A DNA stretch of 64,000 nucleotides from positions 62,001 through 126,000 of the forward strand of contig NZ_JAGINP010000021.1 in the NCBI RefSeq assembly GCF_017876155.1, written 5' to 3'. The first letter of the stretch is position 1; each line of letters opens with the position of its first letter. Source of the stretch: Azospirillum rugosum (lineage in GTDB: Bacteria; Pseudomonadota; Alphaproteobacteria; Azospirillales; Azospirillaceae). A program made the translations under genes and the position numbers. Under the pieces are notes generated by a model. The model saw only the letters and a program-made list of their open reading frames with translations. It searched no databases and was not told the origin of the DNA. Positions 39,671 to 48,552 of this stretch are shown here, piece by piece.

Positions 39671-40068
39671 CTACGCGTCTCCGCATTCTTCCGTTGCTAG
39701 GCCCCGGCCCGGCGCTCATCCCGACCGGCCCCTGGGTGCGGCCGGTGCCGCCGCCACGCGCCGATCGTCGAGGACTGGTTCCGACTGTGATACCTCAAGG
39801 ACTCTGTGCCCTAAGTCTGCCGAAAAGTCATCCCTCTGCGGCACAGTGCAGCATGCTCGTAAATTTCGGGTTACCAACCGCGCCGAAACGTCGCGGATCG
39901 CCAGGGAATCCCCAGGGGATCGGCAACGGTCACGGCCGGGGCAGCCCGAACGGGCAGGCAATGCGCCGGGTGCGGACCTTGCCAGATTTCACGCCCGAAC
40001 GCACGGGATGTTTTGCCGCCCCAGGCTTTACGATGCGTGATATATCAAACCGATGCGCACTCCGGCGG

Positions 40069-42090
40069 TCATAGGATGATCGGGGAGGTTGCCTGCCCCA
40101 GCCACTCCGCCACCACAGGGTCGAGCCGGGGCGCCAGCGCCTCGCGCACGCGGGCGTGGTAGGCGTTCAGCCAGACGACCTCCTCCTGGGTCAGCAGGGT
40201 CGGCTCGATCAGGGTGCGGTCGATCGGGGCCAGGGTCAGCACCTCGAACTCCAGCATCGGCCGCTCCGCCATGGGCAGGTCGAGCGGCCGCACGACGACC
40301 AGGTTCTCAATGCGGATGCCGTAGGCGCCGGTCTTGTAGTAGCCGGGCTCGTTCGACAGGATCATGCCGGGCTGGAGCGCCACCGTGTTCGGCACCTTGG
40401 ACACACGCTGCGGCCCCTCGTGCACCGACAGGAAGCTGCCGACCCCGTGCCCCGTGCCGTGGTCGTAGTCGAGCCCCGCCGACCACAGCGGCCGGCGCGC
40501 CAGCGCGTCGAGCTGCGACCCGGTCGTGCCGCGCGGGAAACGCGCGGTGCTGAGCGCGATGTGCCCCTTCAGCACGAGGGTGAAGCGCTCCTTCATCTCC
40601 GGCGTCGGCGTGCCGATGGCGATGGTGCGCGTCACGTCGGTGGTGCCGTCCCGGTACTGCGCGCCGCTGTCCAGCAGGAAGAGGCTGCCCGGCTCCAGCC
40701 GGCGGTCGGTCGCCTCCGACACGCGGTAATGGACGATGGCGCCGTTCGGGCCCGCCCCGGAGATGGTCTCGAAGCTGAGGCCGCGGAAGCGGTCGTTGGT
40801 GCGGCGGAACTCGTACAGGCGCTCGGCCGCGGCGATCTCCGTCACGGTTCCCTTGGGCGCCTCTTCCGACAGCCAGTGCAGGAAGCGGACGAGCGCCGCG
40901 CCGTCGCGGGCGTGGGCGGCGCGGGTGCCGGCCAACTCCGCGTCGTTCTTGCAGGCCTTGGGCAGGGCGCAGGGGTCGGGCTCGCGCTCGATCTTCGATC
41001 CTGCCATGTGCAGCCGGTCGAAGATCCAGGCCGATGTGGAGGCCGGATCGGCCATCACCTTGCGCCCGCCGCGGCCGAGCGCGTCGAGTGCCGCGCCCAG
41101 CTCCTCCGGCGCGCGCACGGCGACTTGGTTGCCGAGGTGGGACTCGACGCCGGGCGCCAGCTTGCGGCGGTCGATGAACAGGTCCACCGCCCCGTCGTCC
41201 TTCAGGATGGCGAAAGACAGCGGCAGCGGCGTGCAGGGCACGTCGGCGCCCCGGATGTTCAGCAGCCAGGCGATGGAGTCGGGCTGGGTCAGCACCACGG
41301 CGCCGATGCCGTTGCGGGCCAGATCGTCGGCAAGGCGCGCGCGCTTCTCCGCCGCGGGCACGCCGGCGAAGGGAAGATCCTGCGCTTCGACCGGAGCGAG
41401 CGGCGGCGGCGGCTGGTCGGCCCAGACGGAGTCCACCGGGTTGTCCTCGCAGGCGACCAGCGTCAGCCCGGCGCGCTCCGCCTGTTGGCGGGTGCGCTCC
41501 ACCCAGCCGGCGGTGTGCAGCCAGGGATCGTAGCCGAGCCGCCCGCCGGCCGGCAGCGCGTCGGCCACCCAGTCCAGCAGCGGGTCTTCCACCAGATGCT
41601 TGTACTCGTAGAGGTCGCGCGACACCTCGGCCTGGACCTGGAGCGTGTAGCGGCCATCCACGAAGATGGCCGCACGCTCCGCCGCCACCACGGCCTGGCC
41701 CGCGGAGCCGGTGAAGCCGGTCAGCCAGGCGAGGCGCTGGGCGCGCGGCGGGACATACTCGCCCTGATGCTCGTCGCCGCGCGGGACGACGAATCCGTCC
41801 AGCCCGCGCCGCTTCAGCGCGGCGCGCAGGGACGCGAGGCGGGCGGCGTGGTCCGGCGCGTGCGTGACCGCGTGCGCGGCGGCGAGCTGCGCCTTCAGCG
41901 CGCGGAGCTGGCCGGCGAGGTCGTCCGGGAGCTTATCCCCGACCAGAACGAGCCAAGCGTCGGGATCGGTGCCCTCGGGCGCGGCGAGCACGCCCGCCAC
42001 GAGGTCGCGGATCCCCGCGGGGGTCTGCGCGAGCCCCGCCCCCGCCAGAAGTTGCGCCAGAGTTTCGTCGCCGCGGTACGCGCTGGACAC
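40069..42090 (-). CDS. M24B aminopeptidase P family (Xaa-Pro aminopeptidase)
   Basis: 673 residues, the three-domain type. Two creatinase-like N domains (RRGLDGFVVPRGDEHQGEY, GYDPWLHT; then LNIRGADVPCTPL) precede the pita-bread catalytic domain, whose metal ligands are in FLLDSGAQYRDGTTDVTRT (two Asp), HGTGHGVG (His), NEPGYY and IRIENL (two Glu). It removes N-terminal residues before proline. An extra 70-residue N-terminal segment (AQLLAGAGLAQTPAGIRD) precedes the usual start. Cytosolic; no signal peptide. Confidence 0.93.
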   Translation of the reverse strand: MSSAYRGDETLAQLLAGAGLAQTPAGIRDLVAGVLAAPEGTDPDAWLVLVGDKLPDDLAGQLRALKAQLAAAHAVTHAPDHAARLASLRAALKRRGLDGFVVPRGDEHQGEYVPPRAQRLAWLTGFTGSAGQAVVAAERAAIFVDGRYTLQVQAEVSRDLYEYKHLVEDPLLDWVADALPAGGRLGYDPWLHTAGWVERTRQQAERAGLTLVACEDNPVDSVWADQPPPPLAPVEAQDLPFAGVPAAEKRARLADDLARNGIGAVVLTQPDSIAWLLNIRGADVPCTPLPLSFAILKDDGAVDLFIDRRKLAPGVESHLGNQVAVRAPEELGAALDALGRGGRKVMADPASTSAWIFDRLHMAGSKIEREPDPCALPKACKNDAELAGTRAAHARDGAALVRFLHWLSEEAPKGTVTEIAAAERLYEFRRTNDRFRGLSFETISGAGPNGAIVHYRVSEATDRRLEPGSLFLLDSGAQYRDGTTDVTRTIAIGTPTPEMKERFTLVLKGHIALSTARFPRGTTGSQLDALARRPLWSAGLDYDHGTGHGVGSFLSVHEGPQRVSKVPNTVALQPGMILSNEPGYYKTGAYGIRIENLVVVRPLDLPMAERPMLEFEVLTLAPIDRTLIEPTLLTQEEVVWLNAYHARVREALAPRLDPVVAEWLGQATSPIIL

Positions 42091-42206
42091 GGGTCCTTAT
42101 CCTCGTCCGGTGAAGCCGATGCGCAACAGGCTAGGCAGGGACGCCGCGGGGCGCAAGCGCGGGAAAGGGCGTAGGCGGGGTGCGGGGTGTCGGTGGGGGG
42201 AGCGAT

Positions 42207-42325
42207 TCACCACAGAGACACGGAGACACAGACAAATTTTAGAGACTCCTCCCCTCCTCGACCAGCGGGCAGGTGCCAGAACGCGTATTAGAGGAAGTCT
42301 CTGTGTCTCCGTGCCTCTGTGGTGA
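42207..42325. repeat. Octamer-ended inverted-repeat element B (119 bp)
   Basis: Left arm octamers from 42211: CACAGAGA, CACGGAGA, CACAGACA. Right arm to 42321, read inverted: CACAGAGG, CACGGAGA, CACAGAGA. Capped by TCAC and GTGA. The 63-bp interior between the arms has no gene and is unlike that of element A. Lies between the aminopeptidase and TerB genes. Confidence 0.87.
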
Positions 42326-42342
42326 AAACCCTCCAGCCGGCG

Positions 42343-42807
42343 CTACAACCCCGTGTCTTCCGGCAGGCCCAGCCGTTCCAGCACGCGCTTGCGGGCCTCG
42401 CCGCGTTCGACTTCGGAGACGTGCAGCAGGCCGCCGATGCGGCGCAGCAGGTTGGCTTCCAGGTCGTTCAGGGTGCCGTCGGCGTAGGCCACCTCCCACA
42501 GCATCTCGATGATCCAGAGGCGCTTGTCGGGCGGGCAGCGGTCGTTGATGACGGTGACGTAGCGGTGGTAGGGGGAGGCGCCCTCCGTGTCGAACACGGC
42601 GGCGGACAGAAGCTCCTGCGCTTCCTCCTGGGTCAGTTTGAAATGGCGGCGCGTCACGTCGATGATGCGGTTCCGCTCCGGCGCCGAAATGGTGTCGTCG
42701 GTGCGGGCCGCCTCGACCAGCAGGGCGGCCGCCGCGGCCTGAAGGGTTTCGTGGTCGGCGTCGCCGGTGTCGGTCTCATTGAACAGCGCCCTGATCCGGT
42801 TCAGCAT
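42343..42807 (-). CDS. TerB-family protein
   Basis: 154 residues, all helical: MLNRIRALFNETD, then AAAAALLVEAARTDDTISAP and MLWEVAYADGTLNDLEANLL, the paired acidic-loop repeats of TerB-like domains, ending GGLLHVSEVERG. Start ATG 42807 has GGAGGA upstream. Function in the family is unknown (named for tellurite resistance, with possible metal binding). Similar in domain to the TerB half of the 1227 gene. Confidence 0.85.
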   Translation of the reverse strand: MLNRIRALFNETDTGDADHETLQAAAAALLVEAARTDDTISAPERNRIIDVTRRHFKLTQEEAQELLSAAVFDTEGASPYHRYVTVINDRCPPDKRLWIIEMLWEVAYADGTLNDLEANLLRRIGGLLHVSEVERGEARKRVLERLGLPEDTGL

Positions 42808-42904
42808 CGGTCCTCCGCAAAAATCGTCCTGGTTGCTGGGGACATAACGCTTGTCCCCGGCAAGAGGCACATGGCGCACGGAGGGCGCGGCCGCAAAAAG
42901 GCGA

Positions 42905-43819
42905 TCAGCCCTTAGCCGCCTTCCGCTTCGGCCGCTTCATCACGAGCGTGGTCCACTCGCCGACCGGGATGCGGGAGACGAGGTGCAGGCCCTGGGTGCG
43001 GTGGGCCTGGATGACGTGGCGCTCCTGCCGGTTCAGCAGGCCGGCCAGCACGCAGACGCCGCCGCGCTTCAGGTGGCGGGTCAGCTTCGGCGCCATGCGG
43101 GCCAGCGGGCGGGCCAGGATGTTGGCGGTGATCAGGCCATAGGGCTTGTGCTTGCCCACGACCGGCGTGTGGTAGCCGTCGCCGCCCTGCGCCCGGATGC
43201 GGGCCTTCACGCCGTTGAGGGCGGCGTTGACGCGGGTGACGCGCACCGCCTCCGGGTCGATGTCCACGGCGGTCACCGGGATGCCCCAGCGCTTGGCCAC
43301 GGCGAGCGCCAGGATGCCGGAGCCGCAGCCCATGTCGAGCGCCCCGCCCCGCCCGCCGCGCGGCAGCGTCATGCGCCGCGCCAGACGGTCGAGCGCCAGC
43401 AGGCAGCCCTTGGTCGAGCCGTGCTCTCCCGTGCCAAAGGCGGTGGCGGCGTCCACCAGCAGCGGGATGCTGCCGGCCGGCACGATGCCCTCGTGGTGGG
43501 AGCCGTGCACGAAGAAGCGCCCGGCCTGGATCGGCGGAAAACCCTGGTAGCTGTGCGAGACCCAGTCGATCGCCGGCAGTTCCTCGATGGCGAGCGCCGG
43601 CTCAGGGATGCCCACGGCCTCCGCCAGCACGGCGACGCGGGCGTTCAGCCGCGCCTCGTCCGGCTGGCCGTAGAGCGTCGCCTCGACCAGCCAGTTGCCG
43701 CCCTCCTCCAGCTCGAAGGTCGAAACCGCATCGGCGTGGTCGCCGACCGCGTCGGCGAAAGCGGGGGCATGGGCCTCGGGAACGACGAGCGCGATGCGCC
43801 AGAGCTTGGTGGGGGACAT
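42905..43819 (-). CDS. prmA: Ribosomal protein L11 methyltransferase PrmA
   Basis: 304 residues. N-terminal substrate domain, then AFGTGEHGSTKGCLLAL, SAM motif LDMGCGSGILALA, DIDPEAVRVTRVNA and ITANILARPLARM, all diagnostic for PrmA. It methylates lysines and the N-terminus of ribosomal protein L11. Confidence 0.95.
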   Translation of the reverse strand: MSPTKLWRIALVVPEAHAPAFADAVGDHADAVSTFELEEGGNWLVEATLYGQPDEARLNARVAVLAEAVGIPEPALAIEELPAIDWVSHSYQGFPPIQAGRFFVHGSHHEGIVPAGSIPLLVDAATAFGTGEHGSTKGCLLALDRLARRMTLPRGGRGGALDMGCGSGILALAVAKRWGIPVTAVDIDPEAVRVTRVNAALNGVKARIRAQGGDGYHTPVVGKHKPYGLITANILARPLARMAPKLTRHLKRGGVCVLAGLLNRQERHVIQAHRTQGLHLVSRIPVGEWTTLVMKRPKRKAAKG

Positions 43820-43862
43820 GGGGGATCCGCTTTTCGGATGATCGTCGCGATGGCGGGGGTTT

Positions 43863-44353
43863 TACCACTAAGACACTAAGACACAAAGAATTTCACAAAG
43901 CGGTTCCGGCCCGTCAAAGCACCATGCGCCGGACACCGTCCTTGAAGCGCGACACGTTGAAGTTCATCAGGAATCCCAGACGATGCCCGGTCATCTTCAG
44001 GTAGGTCAGAAGCTGTGCTTCGTAGACCGGCAGGGAACGCTCGACCGACTTGATTTCGATGACGATTGAGTCTTCGATCAGGAGATCAATCCGAAATCCC
44101 TCGTCGATCCGGATGTCGTCGTAATAGACGGGAACAACCAGCTGGCGTTTGACCCCGATGCCACGCTTGGACAGTTCATAGGCGAGGCATGTCTCGTAAA
44201 CGGACTCGAGCAGACCGGGGCCGAGCCGGCTGTGGACCGTGTAAGCCGCGTCCACCACCTCGCGCGACAAGCCGTTCAGCGAAGCGGAGACAGCCGTTTC
44301 CAAGCCAGGACCCCTTTGTGAAATTCTTTGTGCCCTTTGTGTCTTTGTGGTGA
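43863..44353. mobile_element. Octamer-ended element D carrying a GxxExxY gene (about 490 bp)
   Basis: Left end from 43866: CACTAAGA, CACTAAGA, CACAAAGA, then ATTT and CACAAAG to 43900. Right end from 44314 read inverted from 44349: CACAAAGA, CACAAAGG (one extra base after it), CACAAAGA, then ATTT and CACAAAG. Outer caps are TTAC and GTGA. The single gene 43914-44303 fills the interior. The same three-octamer end design marks elements A, B and C, which have no gene. No target duplication is evident. Confidence 0.75.
43914..44303 (-). CDS. GxxExxY protein, PD-(D/E)XK nuclease-like
   Basis: 129 residues. The signature is at residues 30-36 (GLLESVY). A restriction-nuclease-like core is visible: FRIDLLIEDSIVIEIKSV, with D73 and the E83-x-K85 pair of the PD-(D/E)XK motif, followed by QLLTYLKMTGHRLGFLMNF. 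Family members (PDDEXK_3) have no established function that I know of. The gene lies wholly inside inverted repeats, 13 bases from the left arm and 10 from the right, is less GC-rich than its neighbours and has independent codon use, all suggesting mobility. Start ATG 44303. Confidence 0.9.
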   Translation of the reverse strand: METAVSASLNGLSREVVDAAYTVHSRLGPGLLESVYETCLAYELSKRGIGVKRQLVVPVYYDDIRIDEGFRIDLLIEDSIVIEIKSVERSLPVYEAQLLTYLKMTGHRLGFLMNFNVSRFKDGVRRMVL

Positions 44354-44396
44354 ATCCCCGTCAACACCGAAGCACCCCAGCAACACTCGACGCCCC

Positions 44397-45593
44397 TCAC
44401 CGCCCCGACAGGCGGTCCGCGATGTCGTGCATGCCCTGTTCGCGCAGGATGGTCTGGCGGTGGCGGATCAGGCGGCGGGCGAGCGCTTTTTCGGAGTCGG
44501 GGCCGCCCAGCATCCGCCCCTGCCCGTCGCGCAGGTGGGTGGCGAGGTGGTCGGCGAGCAGCGCTTCCTTCTTCGGGTCGCGGCGGTCGAGCGGCTGGGC
44601 GCCGTTCAGGGCGTGGCGGATGCGGTCCACCAGGACGGCGCGGCAGCAGGGCGTGCGGCCGTGCACGATCAGGTCGCCGACGCGGGCCAGCAGCGCGCTC
44701 GCCGGCTCGCCCTTGGGGTCGGGGTCGCGGCCGAGGATGTGGTCGGCCAGCACGCACAGCCCCATGGCCAGGTTCGGCTGCGCGCCCAGCAGGTCCTTCA
44801 CCACGTCGGCCGAGCCCAGCGTGTCGGCCATCACCCCGTCGATCAGGGCGAGGTGGCGCGGCTCGCTGTCGTCGTCGATCAGGTCCAGCAGCAGGTCGAG
44901 CTTGCCGCCCAGCGAGTTGCGGTCGGCCAGATGGTGGGTGAGCTGGCCGAGGAAGACCGCGTCGTGCCGCGCCTCCCCCACCGCAAGCTCGATGGCCCGG
45001 CTGGTGGCGGGGAGGTCCTTGGGGTCGAAGGCCGGCAGGCGCTTGCGCTCCGCCTGGAAGTCGCGGGCGCGGGTCATCACGACGTCGGTGAAGCCGCGCA
45101 GCTCCCGCGCCCGCGCCGGGACGGCGAAGCCGTGCAGGTCGGCGTGGTGGCGCGCCACCGCCTGGAGGGCCGCGCCCAGCAGGATGCCCTGCTCGTCCAG
45201 CTTGCGCAGGTAGGTGAAGGAGTGGAGGAGTTCGGTCGGGGTGATGCGGAACTTGTCTAGGAAGGCGCGCAGCAGCCGGTTGATCACCACGCGCGATTCG
45301 AAGCTGTAGAGGCCGTCGGGGCCGGTGCAGACCGGCGCCCCCTCCGCCGTGCCGCCGAGCAGCATCGGCTTGTCCTTCACCACCGGCACGGTCTTGTGGA
45401 AGACCAGCGTTTCCAGCGACAGGCCGGCGAGCGAGCGGTGCTTGAAGACCTTCACCTCCTCCACGCCGCCGCTGGTCATCTGAACCCGGGCGCAGGACAG
45501 CGCCGAGGCCTCCTCGAAGAAGGAGGCCTCGATCACCCACCGGCCCTCGCGACGGACCTGGACCTCGAACGCTGTGCTGCTCTTGCCGAACAC
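44397..45593 (-). CDS. Unknown protein, 398 residues
   Basis: Not recognised. Begins MFGKSSTAFEVQVRREGRWV; residues 1-95 look beta-rich (VIEASFFEEASAL, VKVFKHRSLAGLSLETLVFH). The rest is helical, with VVINRLLRAFLDKF, LLLDLIDDDSEPRHLALIDG, and an Arg/His-rich end (ARRLIRHRQTILREQGMHDI). No signal peptide or TM helix. It starts 126 bases downstream of the uvrD stop on the same strand. A clean 398-codon frame with strong third-position GC supports a real gene. Confidence 0.75.
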   Translation of the reverse strand: MFGKSSTAFEVQVRREGRWVIEASFFEEASALSCARVQMTSGGVEEVKVFKHRSLAGLSLETLVFHKTVPVVKDKPMLLGGTAEGAPVCTGPDGLYSFESRVVINRLLRAFLDKFRITPTELLHSFTYLRKLDEQGILLGAALQAVARHHADLHGFAVPARARELRGFTDVVMTRARDFQAERKRLPAFDPKDLPATSRAIELAVGEARHDAVFLGQLTHHLADRNSLGGKLDLLLDLIDDDSEPRHLALIDGVMADTLGSADVVKDLLGAQPNLAMGLCVLADHILGRDPDPKGEPASALLARVGDLIVHGRTPCCRAVLVDRIRHALNGAQPLDRRDPKKEALLADHLATHLRDGQGRMLGGPDSEKALARRLIRHRQTILREQGMHDIADRLSGR

Positions 45594-45719
45594 CGGTTGG
45601 GTTCCCGACTGATTTCTGCAACTCGGAAACCCATATTTACCGGTTGGAAAGCCTTTGGGCTGTGATGGTCGTCACGGGTGCGACATTCGGCAGCACCGGA
45701 GGGTGGTCGCGTTGGGCCC

Positions 45720-48032
45720 TCACCCCGCCTTCTCGGCCGGGACCACGAAGCTATCCATCACCTTTTTCACGCCGGCGTGGTCGAAGTCGATTTCCAGCTT
45801 GTCCTGCTCCACCGCGGTGACGGTGCCGTAGCCGAACTTCTGGTGGAACACGCGCGCGCCCTTGGGGAAGGGCGCGTTCGGCCGGGCGCGCGGCTCCACA
45901 TGGTAGGAGCTGCCGTCGAGCGTGATGGTGCGCGGAGCGGGGGCCTGCTGGCGAGACGCGCTGCGGAAGGCCGAATAGGCGGAGGATTCGCGGAAGCCGC
46001 CACCACCGCCGTAGGCGTTCCCGCCACCGCCGCCGGGGTAGAGACCGCTGGCGGCCTCGGCGTCGACGTGGTCGTTGGGGATTTCCTCCACGAAGCGGGA
46101 GGGGATGGCGCTGACCCAGTTGCCGTAGAGGCGCCGGTTGGCCGCGTGGCTGATGGTGGCGCGCTTGCGGGCGCGGGTCAGGCCGACGTAGGCGAGCCGC
46201 CGCTCCTCCTCCAGGCCGGCGATGCCGGTCTCGTCCAGCGCGCGCTGGTTGGGGAACACGCCCTCCTCCCAGCCGGGCAGGAAGACCATGTCGAACTCCA
46301 GCCCCTTGGCGCCGTGCAGGGTCATCACCGTGACCTGGTCGGTGCCGGCGGCCTCCGCGTTCTCCATGACCAGGGCGACATGTTCCAGGAAGCCCGGCAG
46401 GTTCTCGAACTCCGCCATGGCGGTGATCAATTCCTTCAGGTTCTCCAGCCGGCCCGGGGCCTCCGGCGTCTTGTCCTGCTGCCACATGCGGGTGTAGCCG
46501 GACTCGTCCAGGATGGTGCGGGCGAGGTCGGTGTGCGGCACCGTCGCCATCATGGTGCGCCAGCGGAAGAAGTCCTGGAGCAGCGCGCGGAGCGTCGCGC
46601 GCAGCTTGGGCTTCAGCTCGTCCGTCTCGGTCAGCGCCCAGCCGGCCTCGGTCAGCGACACGCCGCGCCCGCGCGCCGCCTGGTAGAGGCATTGCAGCGC
46701 CGCCGGGCCGATGCCGCGCTTGGGCAGGTTGATGATGCGCTCGAAGGCGAGGTCGTCGTCGGGCGAGTGCACCACGCGCAGATAGGCCATGGCGTCGCGG
46801 ATTTCCTGCCGCTCGTAGAAGCGCGGGCCGCCGATCACGCGGTAGGGAAGGCCCAGCGTGATGAAGCGCTCCTCGAACTCGCGGGTCTGGAAGCCGGCGC
46901 GGACCAGCACGGCGACCTGGGAGAGCGGGGTGCCCTGGCGCTGCATCGCCTCGATCTCGTCGCCGACCCAGCGCGCCTCCTCCTCGCCGTCCCAGACGCC
47001 GCGCACGCGCACCGGATCCCCGCCGTCGGCCTGGGTCCACAGCGTCTTGCCGAGCCGCCCCTTGTTGTTGGCGATCAGGCCGGAGGCCGCGGCCAGGATA
47101 TGCCCGGTGGAGCGGTAGTTCTGCTCCAGCTTGATCACCTTGGCGCCGGGGAAGTCGGCCTCGAAGCGCAGGATGTTGCCGATCTCCGCCCCGCGCCAGG
47201 CGTAGATCGACTGGTCCTCGTCGCCCACGCAGCAGATGTTCTTGTGCGCCTGGGAGAGGATGCGCAGCCAGAGATACTGCGCCACGTTGGTGTCCTGGTA
47301 CTCGTCGACCAGGATGTACTTGAACTTGCGGTGGTACTCGGCCAGCACGTCCGGGTGCTTCTGGAAAATGGCGAGGTTGTGCAGCAGAAGATCGCCGAAG
47401 TCGCAGGCGTTCAGCGTGCGCAGCCGCTCCTGGTACTGGCGGTAGAGCGCGACCACCCGGCCGCCGGCCACGTCGCCGCCGTCGGCCTCGCCCAGTTTGT
47501 CCGGGGTCAGGCCGCGGTCCTTCCAGCGCTCGATCACGCCCAGCACCTGTCGGGCCGGCCACTTCTTGGAGTCGATGTTCTCGGCCTCCAGAAGCTGCTT
47601 GATCAGGCGGATCTGGTCGTCGGTGTCCAGGATGGTGAAGTTGGACTTCAGCCCCACCAGCTCCGCATGGCGGCGCAGGATGCGCGCGGCGAGCGCGTGG
47701 AAGGTGCCCAGCCACCAGCCCTCCGGCTCGATCCCCACCAGATGGGCGACGCGCTCGCGCATCTCGCGCGCGGCCTTGTTGGTGAAGGTCACCGCCAGGA
47801 TCTGGAAGGCGGCCGCCCGGCGCGTCATCAGCAGGTGCGCCAGCCGCGTCGTCAGGACGCGCGTCTTGCCCGTGCCGGCGCCGGCCAGCACCAGCACCGG
47901 GCCGTCGAGCGCCTCCACCGCCTCGCGCTGGACCGGGTTCAGGCCGTCCAGATAGGCGAAACGCTGCATCGGCGCGGGTGCCGGGGGAGCGGCGTGGCTC
48001 AGCGGGTCGTCATAGGCGTAGGGGTCGGACAT
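45720..48032 (-). CDS. uvrD: UvrD/PcrA-type DNA helicase
   Basis: 770 residues, superfamily 1A helicase: motif I AGAGTGKTRVL, Ia TFTNKAAREM, II VDEYQDTN, III GDEDQSIYAWRGA, IV QNYRST, V VTVMTLHGAKGLEFD and VI YVGLTRARK. After residue about 660, a glycine-rich linker (YPGGGGGNAYGGGGG) leads to a C-terminal Tudor-like module (FHQKFGYGTVTAVEQDKLEI) as in PcrA/UvrD, where it contacts RNA polymerase. It unwinds DNA in excision and mismatch repair. A CTATAT -10 (minus strand 48062-48067) sits 30 bases before the start. Confidence 0.95.
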   Translation of the reverse strand: MSDPYAYDDPLSHAAPPAPAPMQRFAYLDGLNPVQREAVEALDGPVLVLAGAGTGKTRVLTTRLAHLLMTRRAAAFQILAVTFTNKAAREMRERVAHLVGIEPEGWWLGTFHALAARILRRHAELVGLKSNFTILDTDDQIRLIKQLLEAENIDSKKWPARQVLGVIERWKDRGLTPDKLGEADGGDVAGGRVVALYRQYQERLRTLNACDFGDLLLHNLAIFQKHPDVLAEYHRKFKYILVDEYQDTNVAQYLWLRILSQAHKNICCVGDEDQSIYAWRGAEIGNILRFEADFPGAKVIKLEQNYRSTGHILAAASGLIANNKGRLGKTLWTQADGGDPVRVRGVWDGEEEARWVGDEIEAMQRQGTPLSQVAVLVRAGFQTREFEERFITLGLPYRVIGGPRFYERQEIRDAMAYLRVVHSPDDDLAFERIINLPKRGIGPAALQCLYQAARGRGVSLTEAGWALTETDELKPKLRATLRALLQDFFRWRTMMATVPHTDLARTILDESGYTRMWQQDKTPEAPGRLENLKELITAMAEFENLPGFLEHVALVMENAEAAGTDQVTVMTLHGAKGLEFDMVFLPGWEEGVFPNQRALDETGIAGLEEERRLAYVGLTRARKRATISHAANRRLYGNWVSAIPSRFVEEIPNDHVDAEAASGLYPGGGGGNAYGGGGGFRESSAYSAFRSASRQQAPAPRTITLDGSSYHVEPRARPNAPFPKGARVFHQKFGYGTVTAVEQDKLEIDFDHAGVKKVMDSFVVPAEKAG

Positions 48033-48552
48033 GAGGCACCGGATTCCTGAAGAGCCCCCGTATATAGCACGCGCGATGGCGCATCGAACCCCTTCCCTTG
48101 ATGAAACGGGCCGGATCCACGCCGAACGGCCGATGATATGTATGCTTAGCGTCGGTCGGCCGAATCTCCATCGTGGTTACGCTGTGCGACCTCGGTCTTA
48201 CATCGACAGCCGCAAGTCCCTTTTAGAAACGTTCCCCACAACGCGCCAACGTCACAAGAAGATCACAGGCCTATTCACTGCATTGTCTCAGCCATTATTC
48301 CACGACTGAAACGCGACGATCACCCGATGAGCGCTTTGTCTTATTTTGGCTTATGACATATGCCCATTGCGAGACACGACTTCTCCTTTGGGGAAATTTT
48401 AGTTTCCGCAAATCCGGGGTAAGGTGCATTCAAATCGTGGCACCCCGATGCCGAACGGACAGCCGCTCAAGGCGGCCCATCGGCGGAGCGGGTGTCCACG
48501 GACGAGACATAGACACAACCGACTTGAACCAAACAGAAGGCGGGTTGGAACA
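48033..48552. other. 520-bp gene-free region between uvrD and a LuxR regulator
   Basis: Divergent control region. The uvrD -10 element is at 48062-48067 (minus). A 7-bp inverted repeat (CGGCCGA, 48127-48133, and TCGGCCG, 48156-48162) is present. The right half is less GC-rich (TTTTGGCTTATGACATATG around 48340-48360). Short open frames here lack a coding signature. No RNA gene recognised. Confidence 0.5.

Noticed and set aside
39671-40068. Possible small genes in the 398-bp gap upstream of cheY
   Set aside because: Open frames lack ribosome sites and protein-like composition.
45678-48050. 790-codon plus-strand frame opposite uvrD
   Set aside because: Shadow of the helicase gene; no domain logic.
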